A stretch of 64,000 nucleotides of DNA from positions 1,798,001-1,862,000 of the forward strand of contig NZ_CP100756.1 of NCBI RefSeq assembly GCF_024266705.1, written 5' to 3'. Below are positions 17,471 to 26,348 of this stretch, piece after piece. Every line of letters begins with the position of its first letter. Position 1 is the first letter of the stretch. A model generated the notes under the pieces. That model was not told where the DNA came from and searched no databases. It worked only from the letters and a program-made list of their open reading frames with translations. The stretch is from Natrinema gelatinilyticum (GTDB lineage: Archaea > Halobacteriota > Halobacteria > Halobacteriales > Natrialbaceae). The translations under genes and the position numbers were made by a program.

Positions 17471-17980
17471 TCACTCCTGGAGGGTATCTCGAGGGCGGAC
17501 GTTCGACCGCAGTTGGCGCGAGACGAACTCGTCGTCGAGCAGCGATTCCGGCCCCGTTAGATGAACGACCGGACAGTTCTCGATTCGAATCCATTCGTCG
17601 CTTCTGCCGCTCGCCACCGTCACGGTCTGGCGGGTTTGCGGAAGGCCGTTCGCCCGGCGTCGATCGGTCAGTTCGCGCAGGGTCGAACTCTCGAGCGAGT
17701 CCGTGAACCGCTCGGACGCGACGAGGTCGTATCGTGTGAGCGACCGGTCGAGTTCCCTGAGCGTCTCCCGGTATCGACGCGCGGCCTCGCACGCACGATC
17801 TGCTGCTTCGTACGATCCGAAGGTCGCGTCCGTGACCGGTTCCGGAACGACGCCGGTGTCCTTGCAGGCGACTTCGAAGTCGCCGTCCGGAACCGAGAGT
17901 TCCTCGATCACTCGGCGCGCCCGCCGAAGCGTCTCACTGACGCCGCTTTCGTCGCCGGCCTCCGTTTCGGTCTTCTCCAT
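17471..17980 (-). CDS. haloarchaeal protein of unknown function (DUF7552-like)
   Basis: 169 residues. Residues about 15-92 (TLRRARRVIEELSVPDGDFE, ACEAARRYRETLRELDRSLT, RYDLVAS) are homologous by eye to the first module of the protein at 15439-16368. The C-terminal part (VVHLTGPESLLDDEFVSRQL) is different. The start at 17980 is three bases past the stop of the binding-protein gene (17984), so it is the second gene of that minus-strand iron-regulated unit. Function unknown. Confidence 0.75.
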   Translation of the reverse strand: MEKTETEAGDESGVSETLRRARRVIEELSVPDGDFEVACKDTGVVPEPVTDATFGSYEAADRACEAARRYRETLRELDRSLTRYDLVASERFTDSLESSTLRELTDRRRANGLPQTRQTVTVASGRSDEWIRIENCPVVHLTGPESLLDDEFVSRQLRSNVRPRDTLQE

Positions 17981-17983
17981 CGC

Positions 17984-19117
17984 TTAGAGGTTGCCATTGA
18001 CGATGTCGCCGACCTGCTGTCGGTCGTAGAGATCCGTCTCGACGCCGTAGACCTGTTTGGCCGCCCGTTCGGTGACGACGAGGTTCGTGATCGGTCCCTG
18101 GTAGAGCGGACCGCCGCGGTAGACGTCGCCGTTCTCGACCGCGGTCAACTTGCTGGCGACGCTGTCGGATTCCATCTGCGAGACGATCGCGTCCTGGAAC
18201 TCCGAAGCGGTCTTCGCTTCCTGCCCGCGGACCAGGATGATATCCGGGTCGATCTCGAGCAGCGTCTCGTAGCCGACCGAACCGCGGGTGCTATGAAAGT
18301 CGCGTACGGCCGTTTCGGCGAACGCGTCGACGACCTCGAGGTCGCGCCACTGTTTGAAACTCGTCCCGTCGCCGATCAGGTACGGGGAGAACGATCCCAT
18401 GTCGTCCGCGGTCGCCCACATGATGGCGACGCTCGGGCGCTCTTCCTCCGGTGGCACGATTTCCTTGACGTTCGACTGGAAGTCCTCGTGGACCTTCTCG
18501 AAGGCCGCATACCGTTCCTCCTCTTTGAATACCTGCGACAGCTTCTCGAACGCCTCCAGCAACGTCAGATACTCGTAATCGTGCCAGTCGTAGCCGGTCG
18601 AAAAGATGCTGTTGCCGAAGAACGGCGTCCCCGTCGACTCGATTCGATCGACGTCTTCCCGTTTCCAGTCGTCGGTCCGTCCGATGATGAAGTTCGGGTC
18701 GTTGACGAACACGTCCACGTCCTCGCTCAGCGTCAGGAACTCCTCCGAGGTCAGTTCGTCTCCCCACAGCGACTTCATATCGGTCTTGTCGACGCTCACG
18801 TCCGGGATTTCGTCGTAGTACTGTGTGTGATAGCGGTCGGTGAGATAGACGGCCGCCGGCGGCTCCTGCCCCAGTGCGATCCCCATGTCAGCCCAGCTGC
18901 CGTTGTTGGCGGCCCACGTTTCCGGGACGTCGTCGAATTCGACCTCGCCGACCGGCGGCATCGATACCGTATACGGTCCGCTGCTCGAGGAGTCGTCGCC
19001 GTTTCCGCCGTTTCCGCTGTCTCCGTTGCCGGTGCAACCGGCCACGGCACTCATGCCGGCGATCGCTCCGCTCGTCCGAAGTACGGTTCGTCTCGTCCAC
19101 GTACGTTCACTACTCAT
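17984..19117 (-). CDS. iron/siderophore ABC transporter substrate-binding lipoprotein
   Basis: 377 residues. Signal RRTVLRTSGAIAGMSAVAGC with lipobox VAGC, a Gly/Asn/Asp/Ser linker, then a FecB-like binding domain (PPVGEVEFDDVPETWAANNG, NDPNFIIGRTDDWKREDVDR, ETLLEIDPDIILVRGQEAKT). The final residues (LYDRQQVGDIVNGNL) mirror those of the plus-strand paralogue. The iron box at 19121-19138 sits just upstream of its ATG. The ATPase and permease of the same system are in the next divergent-free unit upstream (19171-21137), also minus strand. Confidence 0.9.
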   Translation of the reverse strand: MSSERTWTRRTVLRTSGAIAGMSAVAGCTGNGDSGNGGNGDDSSSSGPYTVSMPPVGEVEFDDVPETWAANNGSWADMGIALGQEPPAAVYLTDRYHTQYYDEIPDVSVDKTDMKSLWGDELTSEEFLTLSEDVDVFVNDPNFIIGRTDDWKREDVDRIESTGTPFFGNSIFSTGYDWHDYEYLTLLEAFEKLSQVFKEEERYAAFEKVHEDFQSNVKEIVPPEEERPSVAIMWATADDMGSFSPYLIGDGTSFKQWRDLEVVDAFAETAVRDFHSTRGSVGYETLLEIDPDIILVRGQEAKTASEFQDAIVSQMESDSVASKLTAVENGDVYRGGPLYQGPITNLVVTERAAKQVYGVETDLYDRQQVGDIVNGNL

Positions 19118-19120
19118 GTG

Positions 19121-19138
19121 TTTTAGGCTGACCTAAAA
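19121..19138. promoter_or_regulatory. DtxR/Idr-type iron box
   Basis: TTTTAGGCTGACCTAAAA, a palindrome apart from the central bases, ending three bases from the ATG at 19117. The TATA-like GTATTAAGG follows at 19139-19147, placing the box over the transcription start of a leaderless mRNA. Confidence 0.8.
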
Positions 19139-19170
19139 GTATTAAGGTCTTCCGAAACTGACCGAATTCT

Positions 19171-20028
19171 TCATCGATCCGGCAGCGCTCGCTTCGGAAG
19201 AACCTGCAGTTCCGGGTCATATTCGACCGCCGCCTCGACGCCGAAGACGTCGGCGAGCAGCTGTTCGGTCACGACCTCCTCAGGCGGCCCCCAATCGTAC
19301 AGTTCGCCGTCGCACATCGCGACCAGGTAATCCGCGAAGCGGGCCGCCTGGGAAATATCGTGGAGGATGACCGCCACGGTAACGCCTTTCTGTACGTTGA
19401 GTTGACGGATCGTCTCGAGGACGCGGAACTGGTGATGGATGTCGAGAAACGTCGTCGGCTCGTCGAGCAGGAGGACGTCCGTATCCTGTGCGAGCACCAT
19501 GGCGATCCAGGCCAGTTGTTTCTGCCCGCCGCTCAGCTGTCCGAGTTCGGCGGTCCGAAGGTGTTCGATTCCAGCCAGCTCGAGCGCTCGCTCGACCGCT
19601 TCGCGATCACCCTCGTCCACGCTGTCGAAGAACCCTCGGTGAGGGTACCGACCGTGGTAGACAAGGTCCTCGACGGTGATCGAACCGAGCGAGTCGTTCT
19701 CCTGGGAGAGGATTCCCAGTTTGCGCGCCAGTTCCTTTCGACTGAACGAGTCGAGGTCCTCGCCGTGGATGCGGACCGACCCGGCATCGGGCTCGAGGTG
19801 GTTCGACAGCGACTTCAGCAGCGTACTCTTGCCGCAGCCGTTCGGACCGACGAGGGCGGTCACCGCTGCCTCGGGAATATCGATGCGTGCGCACTCGACG
19901 ATCGGTTCCTCGCTCGTCGGGTACTTCAACTCGAGGTCGTCGCCGACGAGCGCACTCTCGACTGCGACGCCGTCCTCGTCGGTTATGCGATCCGGTTCTC
20001 CGTTCGCGTCGTGCTGTGTGCGTGCCAT
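19171..20028 (-). CDS. iron/siderophore ABC transporter ATP-binding protein (FecE/BtuD-like)
   Basis: 285 residues. Walker A GPNGCGKSTLLKSLS, signature LSGGQKQLAWIAMVL, Walker B DVLLLDEPTTFLDIHHQ, switch His in VAVILHDISQAA. This is the energising subunit for siderophore import, binding the cytosolic face of the permease. Its ATG overlaps the permease stop at 20028 (ATGA), so the two are translationally coupled. A 30-residue N-terminal extension rich in Asp/Glu precedes the domain. Confidence 0.94.
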   Translation of the reverse strand: MARTQHDANGEPDRITDEDGVAVESALVGDDLELKYPTSEEPIVECARIDIPEAAVTALVGPNGCGKSTLLKSLSNHLEPDAGSVRIHGEDLDSFSRKELARKLGILSQENDSLGSITVEDLVYHGRYPHRGFFDSVDEGDREAVERALELAGIEHLRTAELGQLSGGQKQLAWIAMVLAQDTDVLLLDEPTTFLDIHHQFRVLETIRQLNVQKGVTVAVILHDISQAARFADYLVAMCDGELYDWGPPEEVVTEQLLADVFGVEAAVEYDPELQVLPKRALPDR

Positions 20029-21137
20029 TAGAGTTCACCCATCGTTTGCTGCCTGCGCATCAGGTAGAGAAAGTACGGGCCGCCGACCAGTCCGGTGACG
20101 ACACCGACCGGCAACTGAATGCTGGGCAACGCGAGGCGCGCGCCGACGTCCGCCACGACCATCAACGCGGGACCCGCGAAGAGACAGCCGACCATCAGCC
20201 GTCGGTAGTCGCCGCCGACGGTGTTCCGGACGATATGCGGGACGACGAGGCCGAAGAAGCTGACGATGCCGGCGACGGCGATCGCGACGCTCGCCGCCAG
20301 GATAGCGACGACCGAGAGGAGAAAGCGGGTTCGCTCGACGCGCATTCCGAGCGATCGGGCGGTCTGCTCGCCGAGCATCAGGACGTTCAGCTGTCGTGCG
20401 CCGCCGATTGCGATCACGATCGAGAGCAGCGCTGGCAGAATCGCGATCCGAACCTGGTCCCAGCGGGTCCCCGTGAGCGATCCCGTAAGCCAGGCGATCG
20501 CAGTCTGGACGACGCCGATGTCGTCGGCGAAGAAGAACAGCCCCTGTTGCAGGGATTGAAAGACCATGTTGACGATGACGCCGGCGAGGACGAGGCGGAC
20601 GGGGCTCGTCCCGCCCTTCCAGGCGATCGTGTAGACGATGAGAAATGCCGCCGCGCCACCCACTGTCGCTATCAGGGGCAGCAACTGTGAGAGGCCGCTG
20701 AAGACGATCAGCGTCGCCAGGACGGCGAATCCCGCGCCGGAGCTAACGCCCAGCACGAACGGACTCGCCAACTCGTTGCGCGTTACGGCCTGGAAGATCG
20801 CACCGGAGATCGAAAGCGTGGCGCCGGCGATGATTCCGACCAGCACCCGCGGCAGTCGGAGCTCCCAGACGACGATGCTCGCGACGCTCATCTCCGGCGT
20901 TTCCGTTCCCAACAGGAACGCTGACCACACGTCGAGGTTGAACACGACTGTGGGGTTGAAGACCGCGTGCCAGGTTTCGACGACCGTCATCGAGTACTCG
21001 CCGAAACTCATCTGTACGACTCCGGCGACGACGGTAACGATTGCACTCGCCAGGCAAAAGAGGACGAGGGTCCCCGTAACCCATCCATCCCGCTCTCGAG
21101 CGGCGGAGTGCCCCCCGACCGACTTCACGTCTTCCAT
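20028..21137 (-). CDS. FecCD-family iron/siderophore permease
   Basis: 369 residues with about ten membrane helices and the FecCD signatures RLPRVLVGIIAGATLSISGA, GVSSGAGFAVLA and FFGLVVPHIVRNTVGGDYRR. It forms the homodimeric channel for the ATPase encoded next. It starts at 21137; two iron boxes lie upstream at 21141-21158 and 21177-21192. Intact, and the only complete permease here, so it probably serves both binding proteins. Confidence 0.94.
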   Translation of the reverse strand: MEDVKSVGGHSAARERDGWVTGTLVLFCLASAIVTVVAGVVQMSFGEYSMTVVETWHAVFNPTVVFNLDVWSAFLLGTETPEMSVASIVVWELRLPRVLVGIIAGATLSISGAIFQAVTRNELASPFVLGVSSGAGFAVLATLIVFSGLSQLLPLIATVGGAAAFLIVYTIAWKGGTSPVRLVLAGVIVNMVFQSLQQGLFFFADDIGVVQTAIAWLTGSLTGTRWDQVRIAILPALLSIVIAIGGARQLNVLMLGEQTARSLGMRVERTRFLLSVVAILAASVAIAVAGIVSFFGLVVPHIVRNTVGGDYRRLMVGCLFAGPALMVVADVGARLALPSIQLPVGVVTGLVGGPYFLYLMRRQQTMGEL

Positions 21138-21140
21138 CGG

Positions 21141-21192
21141 TTTTAGGAGGGCCTAAAAGACGTTTAGTAGTTGCGATTTAGGAAGCCCTAAA
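21141..21192. promoter_or_regulatory. tandem DtxR/Idr-type iron boxes before the permease-ATPase unit
   Basis: Two sites: TTTTAGGAGGGCCTAAAA at 21141-21158, three bases from the ATG at 21137, and TTTAGGAAGCCCTAAA at 21177-21192. Centres are 35 bp apart. They match the boxes at 12899 and 19121 in half-site sequence (TTAGG/CCTAA). Confidence 0.78.
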
Positions 21193-21262
21193 GGATACGT
21201 GAGAGTCCCCGGTCAGCGGTGCCGGCCTCGTCCGATCCCGATCGGACGGCCGCTCGCGGCGT

Positions 21263-21628
21263 TCACTCGAGCAACCGGATCTCGTCGTCGCCGTTCGGGA
21301 CGGCACAGATGAACGCGCCCCGTTCGTCGCCTTCGTTACGGTACCAGTGGACCGTACCGGCCGGAATAAAAAGCGAGTCACCCGCCTCGACGTCGTGTTC
21401 CTCGTCACCGATTCCGACGGTGTACTCGCCCTCGAGGACGTACTGCTCGTGTTCGACGTCGTTGGTATGTCTCGGTACCTCACCGCCTGCTTCGAGGACG
21501 AACCGCCGAATCGCGAAATTCGGTGCACCGTGGTCGTCGGCGATCAGGACGCCTTTCTCGAGGCCATCGGCGGCCTCGACCGGGTCGTATTCTATCTCGT
21601 CGCCGTGTCGGACCAGTGGCTGTGTCAT
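21263..21628 (-). CDS. cupin-domain protein
   Basis: 121 residues from MTQPLVRHGDE; the longer open frame upstream is a GC artefact. Single cupin barrel: motif 1 HTNDVEHEQYVLEGEYTVGI with His and Glu metal ligands, motif 2 GDSLFIPAGTVHWYRN. Such small cupins bind a metal and often act as sugar isomerase-like or sensory proteins; the substrate is not predictable. Next to the iron island but with its own promoter region. Confidence 0.87.
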   Translation of the reverse strand: MTQPLVRHGDEIEYDPVEAADGLEKGVLIADDHGAPNFAIRRFVLEAGGEVPRHTNDVEHEQYVLEGEYTVGIGDEEHDVEAGDSLFIPAGTVHWYRNEGDERGAFICAVPNGDDEIRLLE

Positions 21629-21675
21629 GGTCTCGAGTCGGTGGCGGATCCATAAAACGGTCCGGGTCGACGGCG

Positions 21676-22538
21676 TCACAGTTCTCGAGCGGCCAGGGCG
21701 AGGAACCCGACCCCGAAGCAGCCGGCCACGAGGGCAACGTACGAGAGGATTACGCGCGCGTCGCCCCCGCGCTCGAGTCCGAGGAACGCAGCGCCGACCG
21801 CCCCGACGAGCGCACCGACGCCGAAGACGACGAGGACGACGCGTTCGGTCCGGCTCTGTCGGGTCGTTCGCCCGGTCTCGCTCGCGGCGGCCTCGAGCAG
21901 CGGTCGGGCCTCCTCGTAGACGTCTCGGGGCATCGAGACGTACCCCGGGGCCGTCACCCCTCGCGTCTTGGTCGCGTACGACGGACGGAGAACGACGGTC
22001 CCCGTCCCGGGCACGCGGCGGACGCCCACGGCCGCGAGCTCCTCGAGATCGAACGACTGGCCGTTCACGCGAACCGTTCCCGCCTCGGGATCGATCTCGC
22101 CGCGAGAGTCCACCAGTTGCGTGCCGACCGACGTCCCGAACGAAACAAAGCAAGCAGGGCCAACGGGGACACCGCGACGGAGCCGACGATCGTAATCGCA
22201 CCCGCAAGGACGCTCACCGCCGCGGGGAGCGGGCGGAGCCGATCGTACCTGGTGCGATCCGCCCAGGCCCGTATCGAGGACCGAGCCGTGTCGTCGTCGA
22301 TTAGCGGGAGCACATAGAGTAGTGAAAATGGCCCGCCGATCAGCAAGAGCAAGACGAGCAGTGCGAGTTGTCCGTACGCACCGTCTACGGCGGAGAGAAC
22401 GAGCGCCGCGACTCCGAGTACGATCACGAGTAGTATCATCCCGCCGAAAAAGCCGACCTGCAGGTACTGACAGAGGCGACCGAGTGACGATGCCGACGCG
22501 TGTCGTCTCCACGTGATCGCGTCGGATCGACCCGTCAT
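21676..22538 (-). pseudogene. membrane protein with PH-like central domain, frameshifted
   Basis: The N-terminus (MTGRSDAITWRRHASAS, then helices GFFGGMILLVIVLGVAALVL and LALLVLLLLIGGPFSLLYVL) reads from 22538 to about 22135. There the frame changes by one base at the run TTTGTTTCGTTCGGG. The remainder (TSVGTQLVDSRGEIDPEAGT, FDLEELAAVGVRRVPGTGTV, two final helices VVLVVFGVGALVGAVGAAFL and ILSYVALVAGC) runs to 21676. A repaired protein would be about 287 residues with two membrane hairpins around a soluble domain. Function unknown. Confidence 0.75.
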
Positions 22539-22666
22539 TACATTCGCTACGTATCACTCAAATATAAATGTGTTCGGACGAGGAACGTCAACCCGCGACC
22601 GGTGGAGCCACCGCTCAGGGGTGGTAAAATACTGCAGTCAAGTGCCGATACCGTACCGAATTCGCC

Positions 22667-22861
22667 TTACAGGCGCTCGACGTTCGTCGCGCGCGGGCCC
22701 TTGGGGGCCTGCTCGATGTCGAACTCGAGTTCCTGTCCTTCTTCCAGGTCCGGGCCGCCGATGTCTTCCATGTGGAAGAACACGTCGTCGTCCGCGTCCT
22801 CAGTCTCGATGAATCCGTAGCCGCCAGTGTCGTTGAAGAAATCAACGGTTCCTTTCGCCAT
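22667..22861 (-). CDS. cspA: cold-shock domain protein
   Basis: 64 residues from MAKGTVDFFND. A complete CSD: RNP1-like GGYGFIETED and RNP2-like DVFFHMEDI, ending KGPRATNVERL. Acidic, as in halophiles. It binds single-stranded nucleic acid in the cytosol as an RNA chaperone. The longer open frame upstream is not conserved. Monocistronic. Confidence 0.95.
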   Translation of the reverse strand: MAKGTVDFFNDTGGYGFIETEDADDDVFFHMEDIGGPDLEEGQELEFDIEQAPKGPRATNVERL

Positions 22862-22972
22862 TGCTTCTAAAGAGAACGTCCCCTCACGCATAAACCCTCC
22901 GACTCGGTACATCCGCCGAATTGGGACGGATATGAGCCCCACGGTCCGATTTTCACGTTCTTGTCTAATACC

Positions 22973-23191
22973 TTAGGTACTATCGCCGTCCTCGAGGCGC
23001 TGGACGGAAATCGAGATAAAGTACACCAGCATGAACACCAGAAATCCACCCGAGAGACCGACGAGTTCTATCGTTCCAACGCCCTCGGGGTTGATCACGG
23101 CGATCGCCACCATGCCGAGGACGAAAACCGCGATCATGAACCCTCCGACTGCGTAGTAGAACCCGATATCGGACTCGAGGTACTCGCGCAT
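22973..23191 (-). CDS. small two-helix membrane protein
   Basis: 72 residues with two membrane segments (YAVGGFMIAVFVLGMVAIAV and LSGGFLVFMLVYFISISVQR) joined by a short loop. Codon use is like the neighbours. Not recognised; probably an inner-membrane protein of unknown role. Divergent from the oxidoreductase at 23396. Confidence 0.6.
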   Translation of the reverse strand: MREYLESDIGFYYAVGGFMIAVFVLGMVAIAVINPEGVGTIELVGLSGGFLVFMLVYFISISVQRLEDGDST

Positions 23192-23395
23192 CGCTGTCTG
23201 ATGCCTTTCGATCCGAACTGCAAAACGCTATCGACACCGGTCGGTGTGGCGCTGGAGCGGGACTCATACTCCCCCGACGCGCCGTCTCACCTGTCGTTAA
23301 CGATTGCGAATATCGTTTCCACAGGCCCTCTTTTCCCGCATTTCGAGAGGTTCCGCGAGCCCAACATTGATTTACGGATAGGAATATAGAAACGT

Positions 23396-24412
23396 ATGGC
23401 AGAAACGAGGCAGTGGCAACTCGCTAGCCGTCCTGTCGGTGAACCGACCATGGAGAACTTCGAACTCGTCACCGTCGACCGGCCCGAACCCGGCCACGAC
23501 GAGGTTCTCGTCAAAACACTGTATCAGTCGGTGGATCCCTACATGCGCGGACGAATGCGCGATGCCGAATCCTACGCCGAGCCGTGGGACGTCGGCGAAC
23601 CGATGAAAGCTGGCGTCGTCGGCGAAGTCCTCGAGTCGAACGCCGACGAGTTCGAGGCGGGCGACGTCGTGACCGGCGACCTCTTCTGGGCGGAACACGC
23701 GGTCGCCGACGCGGACGAACTCCAGGAAGTGAATCCGGACCTCGGGCCGATTTCGACGGCCCTTGGCGTTCTCGGTATGCCCGGCGTGACCGCCTACTGG
23801 GGCCTGCTGGACGTCGGCGATCCCAACCCTGGCGACACCGTCGTCGTCTCGGCGGCCGCGGGCGCTGTCGGTTCCATCGTCGGCCAGCTCGCCCGAATCA
23901 ACGGCACGCGCGTGGTCGGTACCGCCGGCAGCGAGGAGAAGGTCGACTGGCTCACCGACGAACTGGGTTTTGACGCGGCGATCAATTACAAGGAAACGGA
24001 CGATCTCTCGACCGCGATGGCTGAGGCTTGCCCCGACGGCGTCGACGTCTACTTCGACAACGTCGGCGGTCCCATCACCGATGCCGTCTGGCCCCTGTTG
24101 AACGACTTCGCGCGGGTCGCAGTCTGTGGCCAGATCGCGCTGTACAACGCGACCGAGGTGCCGACCGGCCCCCGAAAGCTCACTCAGCTTATCCAGACGC
24201 GAGCGAAAGTCGAGGGACTGCTCGTGAGCGATTATCAGGACCGCTGGGGTGAGGCGCTCCAGCGACTCTCCCGGTTCGTTCGCGAAGACGAAATCCGCTA
24301 TCGCGAGAACGTGGTCGACGGCTTCGAGAATGCACCGGATGCGTTCCTCGGTCTGTTCGACGGAGAGAATATCGGGAAGCAACTGGTCACGGTCTCCGAG
24401 CGAGAGGCGTAA
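23396..24412 (+). CDS. NADP-dependent MDR-family oxidoreductase (CurA/leukotriene-hydroxydehydrogenase-like)
   Basis: 338 residues. Non-zinc medium-chain dehydrogenase/reductase: SVDPYMRGRMRD near the N-terminus, GMPGVTAYWGLLDVGDPNPG, nucleotide motif SAAAGAVGSIVGQLARINGT, GVDVYFDNVGGPITDAVWPL and QDRWGEALQRL near the C-terminus. These signatures mark the double-bond reductase branch acting on enones or quinones with NADPH; the substrate is unknown. Stands alone with its own promoter (AT-rich around 23370-23395). Confidence 0.92.
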   Translation: MAETRQWQLASRPVGEPTMENFELVTVDRPEPGHDEVLVKTLYQSVDPYMRGRMRDAESYAEPWDVGEPMKAGVVGEVLESNADEFEAGDVVTGDLFWAEHAVADADELQEVNPDLGPISTALGVLGMPGVTAYWGLLDVGDPNPGDTVVVSAAAGAVGSIVGQLARINGTRVVGTAGSEEKVDWLTDELGFDAAINYKETDDLSTAMAEACPDGVDVYFDNVGGPITDAVWPLLNDFARVAVCGQIALYNATEVPTGPRKLTQLIQTRAKVEGLLVSDYQDRWGEALQRLSRFVREDEIRYRENVVDGFENAPDAFLGLFDGENIGKQLVTVSEREA

Positions 24413-24456
24413 CCAGCACGACGCGTTCGACGTGTTGTCGGTCTCGAGACGAGCCG

Positions 24457-25260
24457 TCAGTCCGTCAGTCCGTACCCGGTTTTGAACAGGTAGACGTCGA
24501 CCGCCAGAACGAGTGCACACCCCAGCGCGAGCACACCGAGCGAAACGACCGGTGCGAAACGAGTGTACGGGGCCGGCAAGATGCCGACCGCGATCAGATC
24601 GGAGTGGCCGAGCAGTCCGTACCGGACGCTGTCGACCATGTAGACCATCGGGTTCACCAGTGAGAGGCTCACCTGCCACGCCTGGTCGAAGGTCTCGAGT
24701 GAGTAGAAGACGGCGCCGAAAAACACCAGCGGCCGGAGGATGAACTGGTTCATTACCGTCAAGTCGTCGAAATCTCGAGCGACGAGGCCGCCGATGATGC
24801 CGAGACCGGCGAACAGGGCCGTGACGACGATCATCGTAGCGACGAGGTACAGCCCGTGTTCCATACTGATCGGAACGAACAGCCGCCCGATGACTGCGAT
24901 GATGACGCCGACGACCAGTCCCCGCACTGCACTGGCACTGACGTACGCGACGACCATCTCGAGGTACGAGAGCGGTGAAGTGAGGGTCTCGTGGATGTAC
25001 TCGTTCCATCTGCCATGGAAAATCGAGAACGAGGCGTTCTCGAAGGCGTTCGAAATCGCTCCCAGCACGATGAGCCCAGGCACGATAAAGAGGATATAGT
25101 CGTACCCCGCGATCTGATCGATCCGGTTGCCGAGGATGACCCCGAAGACGGCGAAATAGAGGACGTTCGTGATCGCCGGCGGCATAAACGTATTCTTGGG
25201 CCGGCGGACGAACCGCAATATCTCGCGTCGGAAGAGTGCGCGGAAGCCAACTGAGAGCAT
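24457..25260 (-). CDS. ABC-2 type transporter permease
   Basis: 267 residues with six membrane helices (NVLYFAVFGVILGNRI, GYDYILFIVPGLIVLGAISN, FAGLGIIGGLVARD) and the ABC-2 motif NPMVYMVDSVRYGLLGHSD. Partner of the ATPase gene directly upstream, with which it overlaps by one base (stop/start at 25260). Together they form a DrrAB-like exporter for a drug, lipid or surface component; the substrate is unknown. Confidence 0.92.
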   Translation of the reverse strand: MLSVGFRALFRREILRFVRRPKNTFMPPAITNVLYFAVFGVILGNRIDQIAGYDYILFIVPGLIVLGAISNAFENASFSIFHGRWNEYIHETLTSPLSYLEMVVAYVSASAVRGLVVGVIIAVIGRLFVPISMEHGLYLVATMIVVTALFAGLGIIGGLVARDFDDLTVMNQFILRPLVFFGAVFYSLETFDQAWQVSLSLVNPMVYMVDSVRYGLLGHSDLIAVGILPAPYTRFAPVVSLGVLALGCALVLAVDVYLFKTGYGLTD

Positions 25261-26276
25261 CAGGCTACCCCCTCCTGTTTTCGCTTTCGCTTCCGTTCAC
25301 GGTCCGCTGGCGGTTCGTCGCCGTCGCTCCTGGTCTCCGCTTCGGATCGAGTGACGGTCCGATCGTCACGCTCGGTCAGGTCGACGAAGATTTCCTCGAG
25401 GGACGTCCGAGCGATCTCGAGGTCGACGATCTCGTAGCCCATCGCCTCGAGATCGTTGAGCAGTCGCGGTGCGGTCGAACCGCCGTCGTCGACGCGAACC
25501 TCGAGGCGGTCACCGGCGACCGTCGTTTCGTGGGCGTAGCCCCCGAGATCGGGTGCGTCGGCGGGAGCCGAATCGAGCGCGACGGCGATGGTGTCGGTAC
25601 CGCGCCCTTTCAGTTCGTCCGGAGTCGCGACGGTCACCTTCCGGCCCTCGTTCATGATCGCCACTCGGTCGCAGAGGCGTTCGGCCTCCTCGATGTAGTG
25701 AGTCGTCAGCAGGATCGTCGTCCCCTCGTCGTTAAGTTCGGTGACGAGCTCCCAGAGGTCGTGTCGCAGTTGGACGTCGACGCCCGCCGTCGGCTCGTCG
25801 AGGATCAGCAGATCCGGGTCCGTTACCAGCGCTCGAGCGAGTAGTAGCCGCCGTTTCATGCCACCGGAGAGCCAGTCGAAGCGCTCGTCGCGCTTGTCGT
25901 AGATGCCGACGCGCTCGAGAGCCTCGTCGGCTCGCTCGGCGGCCTCGTCCTCGGGGACTCCGTGGTAGCCGGCTTTGTGCATCAGGACCTCCCGGATGGG
26001 GAAGAACCGGTCGACGTTGAATTCCTGCGGGGCGAGACCGATCGAATCGCGGGCCTGCTGGTAGTCGGTCTCCACGTCGTGGCCGAAGACTCGCGCCTCG
26101 CCGCCGGTTTTGCGGACCAGTCCGACCAGCGTGTTGATGAACGTCGTCTTGCCCGCCCCGTTGGGCCCGAGTAGGCCGAAAAATTCGCCCTGATCGACGG
26201 TCAACGACAGTCCCTGCAGAGCGCGCAGATCGCCGTACTCCTTTACGAGGTCGACGGTCTCGATGGCCGATTGCAT
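25260..26276 (-). CDS. ABC transporter ATP-binding protein (DrrA-like)
   Basis: 338 residues. Walker A GLLGPNGAGKTTFINTLVGL, signature LSGGMKRRLLLARALV, Walker B LLILDEPTAGVDVQLR, H-loop TTHYIEEAERLCDRVAIM. The C-terminal 100 residues (DTIAVALDSAPADAPDLGG...) resemble the regulatory tail of DrrA-type ATPases, then an Arg/Lys/Glu-rich end (RERKRKRKQEG). First gene of a two-gene operon with the permease. Confidence 0.94.
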   Translation of the reverse strand: MQSAIETVDLVKEYGDLRALQGLSLTVDQGEFFGLLGPNGAGKTTFINTLVGLVRKTGGEARVFGHDVETDYQQARDSIGLAPQEFNVDRFFPIREVLMHKAGYHGVPEDEAAERADEALERVGIYDKRDERFDWLSGGMKRRLLLARALVTDPDLLILDEPTAGVDVQLRHDLWELVTELNDEGTTILLTTHYIEEAERLCDRVAIMNEGRKVTVATPDELKGRGTDTIAVALDSAPADAPDLGGYAHETTVAGDRLEVRVDDGGSTAPRLLNDLEAMGYEIVDLEIARTSLEEIFVDLTERDDRTVTRSEAETRSDGDEPPADRERKRKRKQEGVA

Positions 26277-26348
26277 CGGCCCAGCCTCGGCCCTGGTCGC
26301 GGTTAAGAATATTGGTATCGGAGGGCGAAACGCCTGTTTCGCTCTATG

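Noticed and set aside
17561..19126. 521-codon plus-strand frame opposite the binding protein and the DUF7552-like gene
   Set aside because: Mirror of two well-supported minus-strand genes; its sequence is low-complexity Asp/Val/Arg and has no domain.
23372..25009. 545-codon minus-strand frame across the MDR oxidoreductase and ABC permease
   Set aside because: Spans two real genes on different strands and is out of frame with both.
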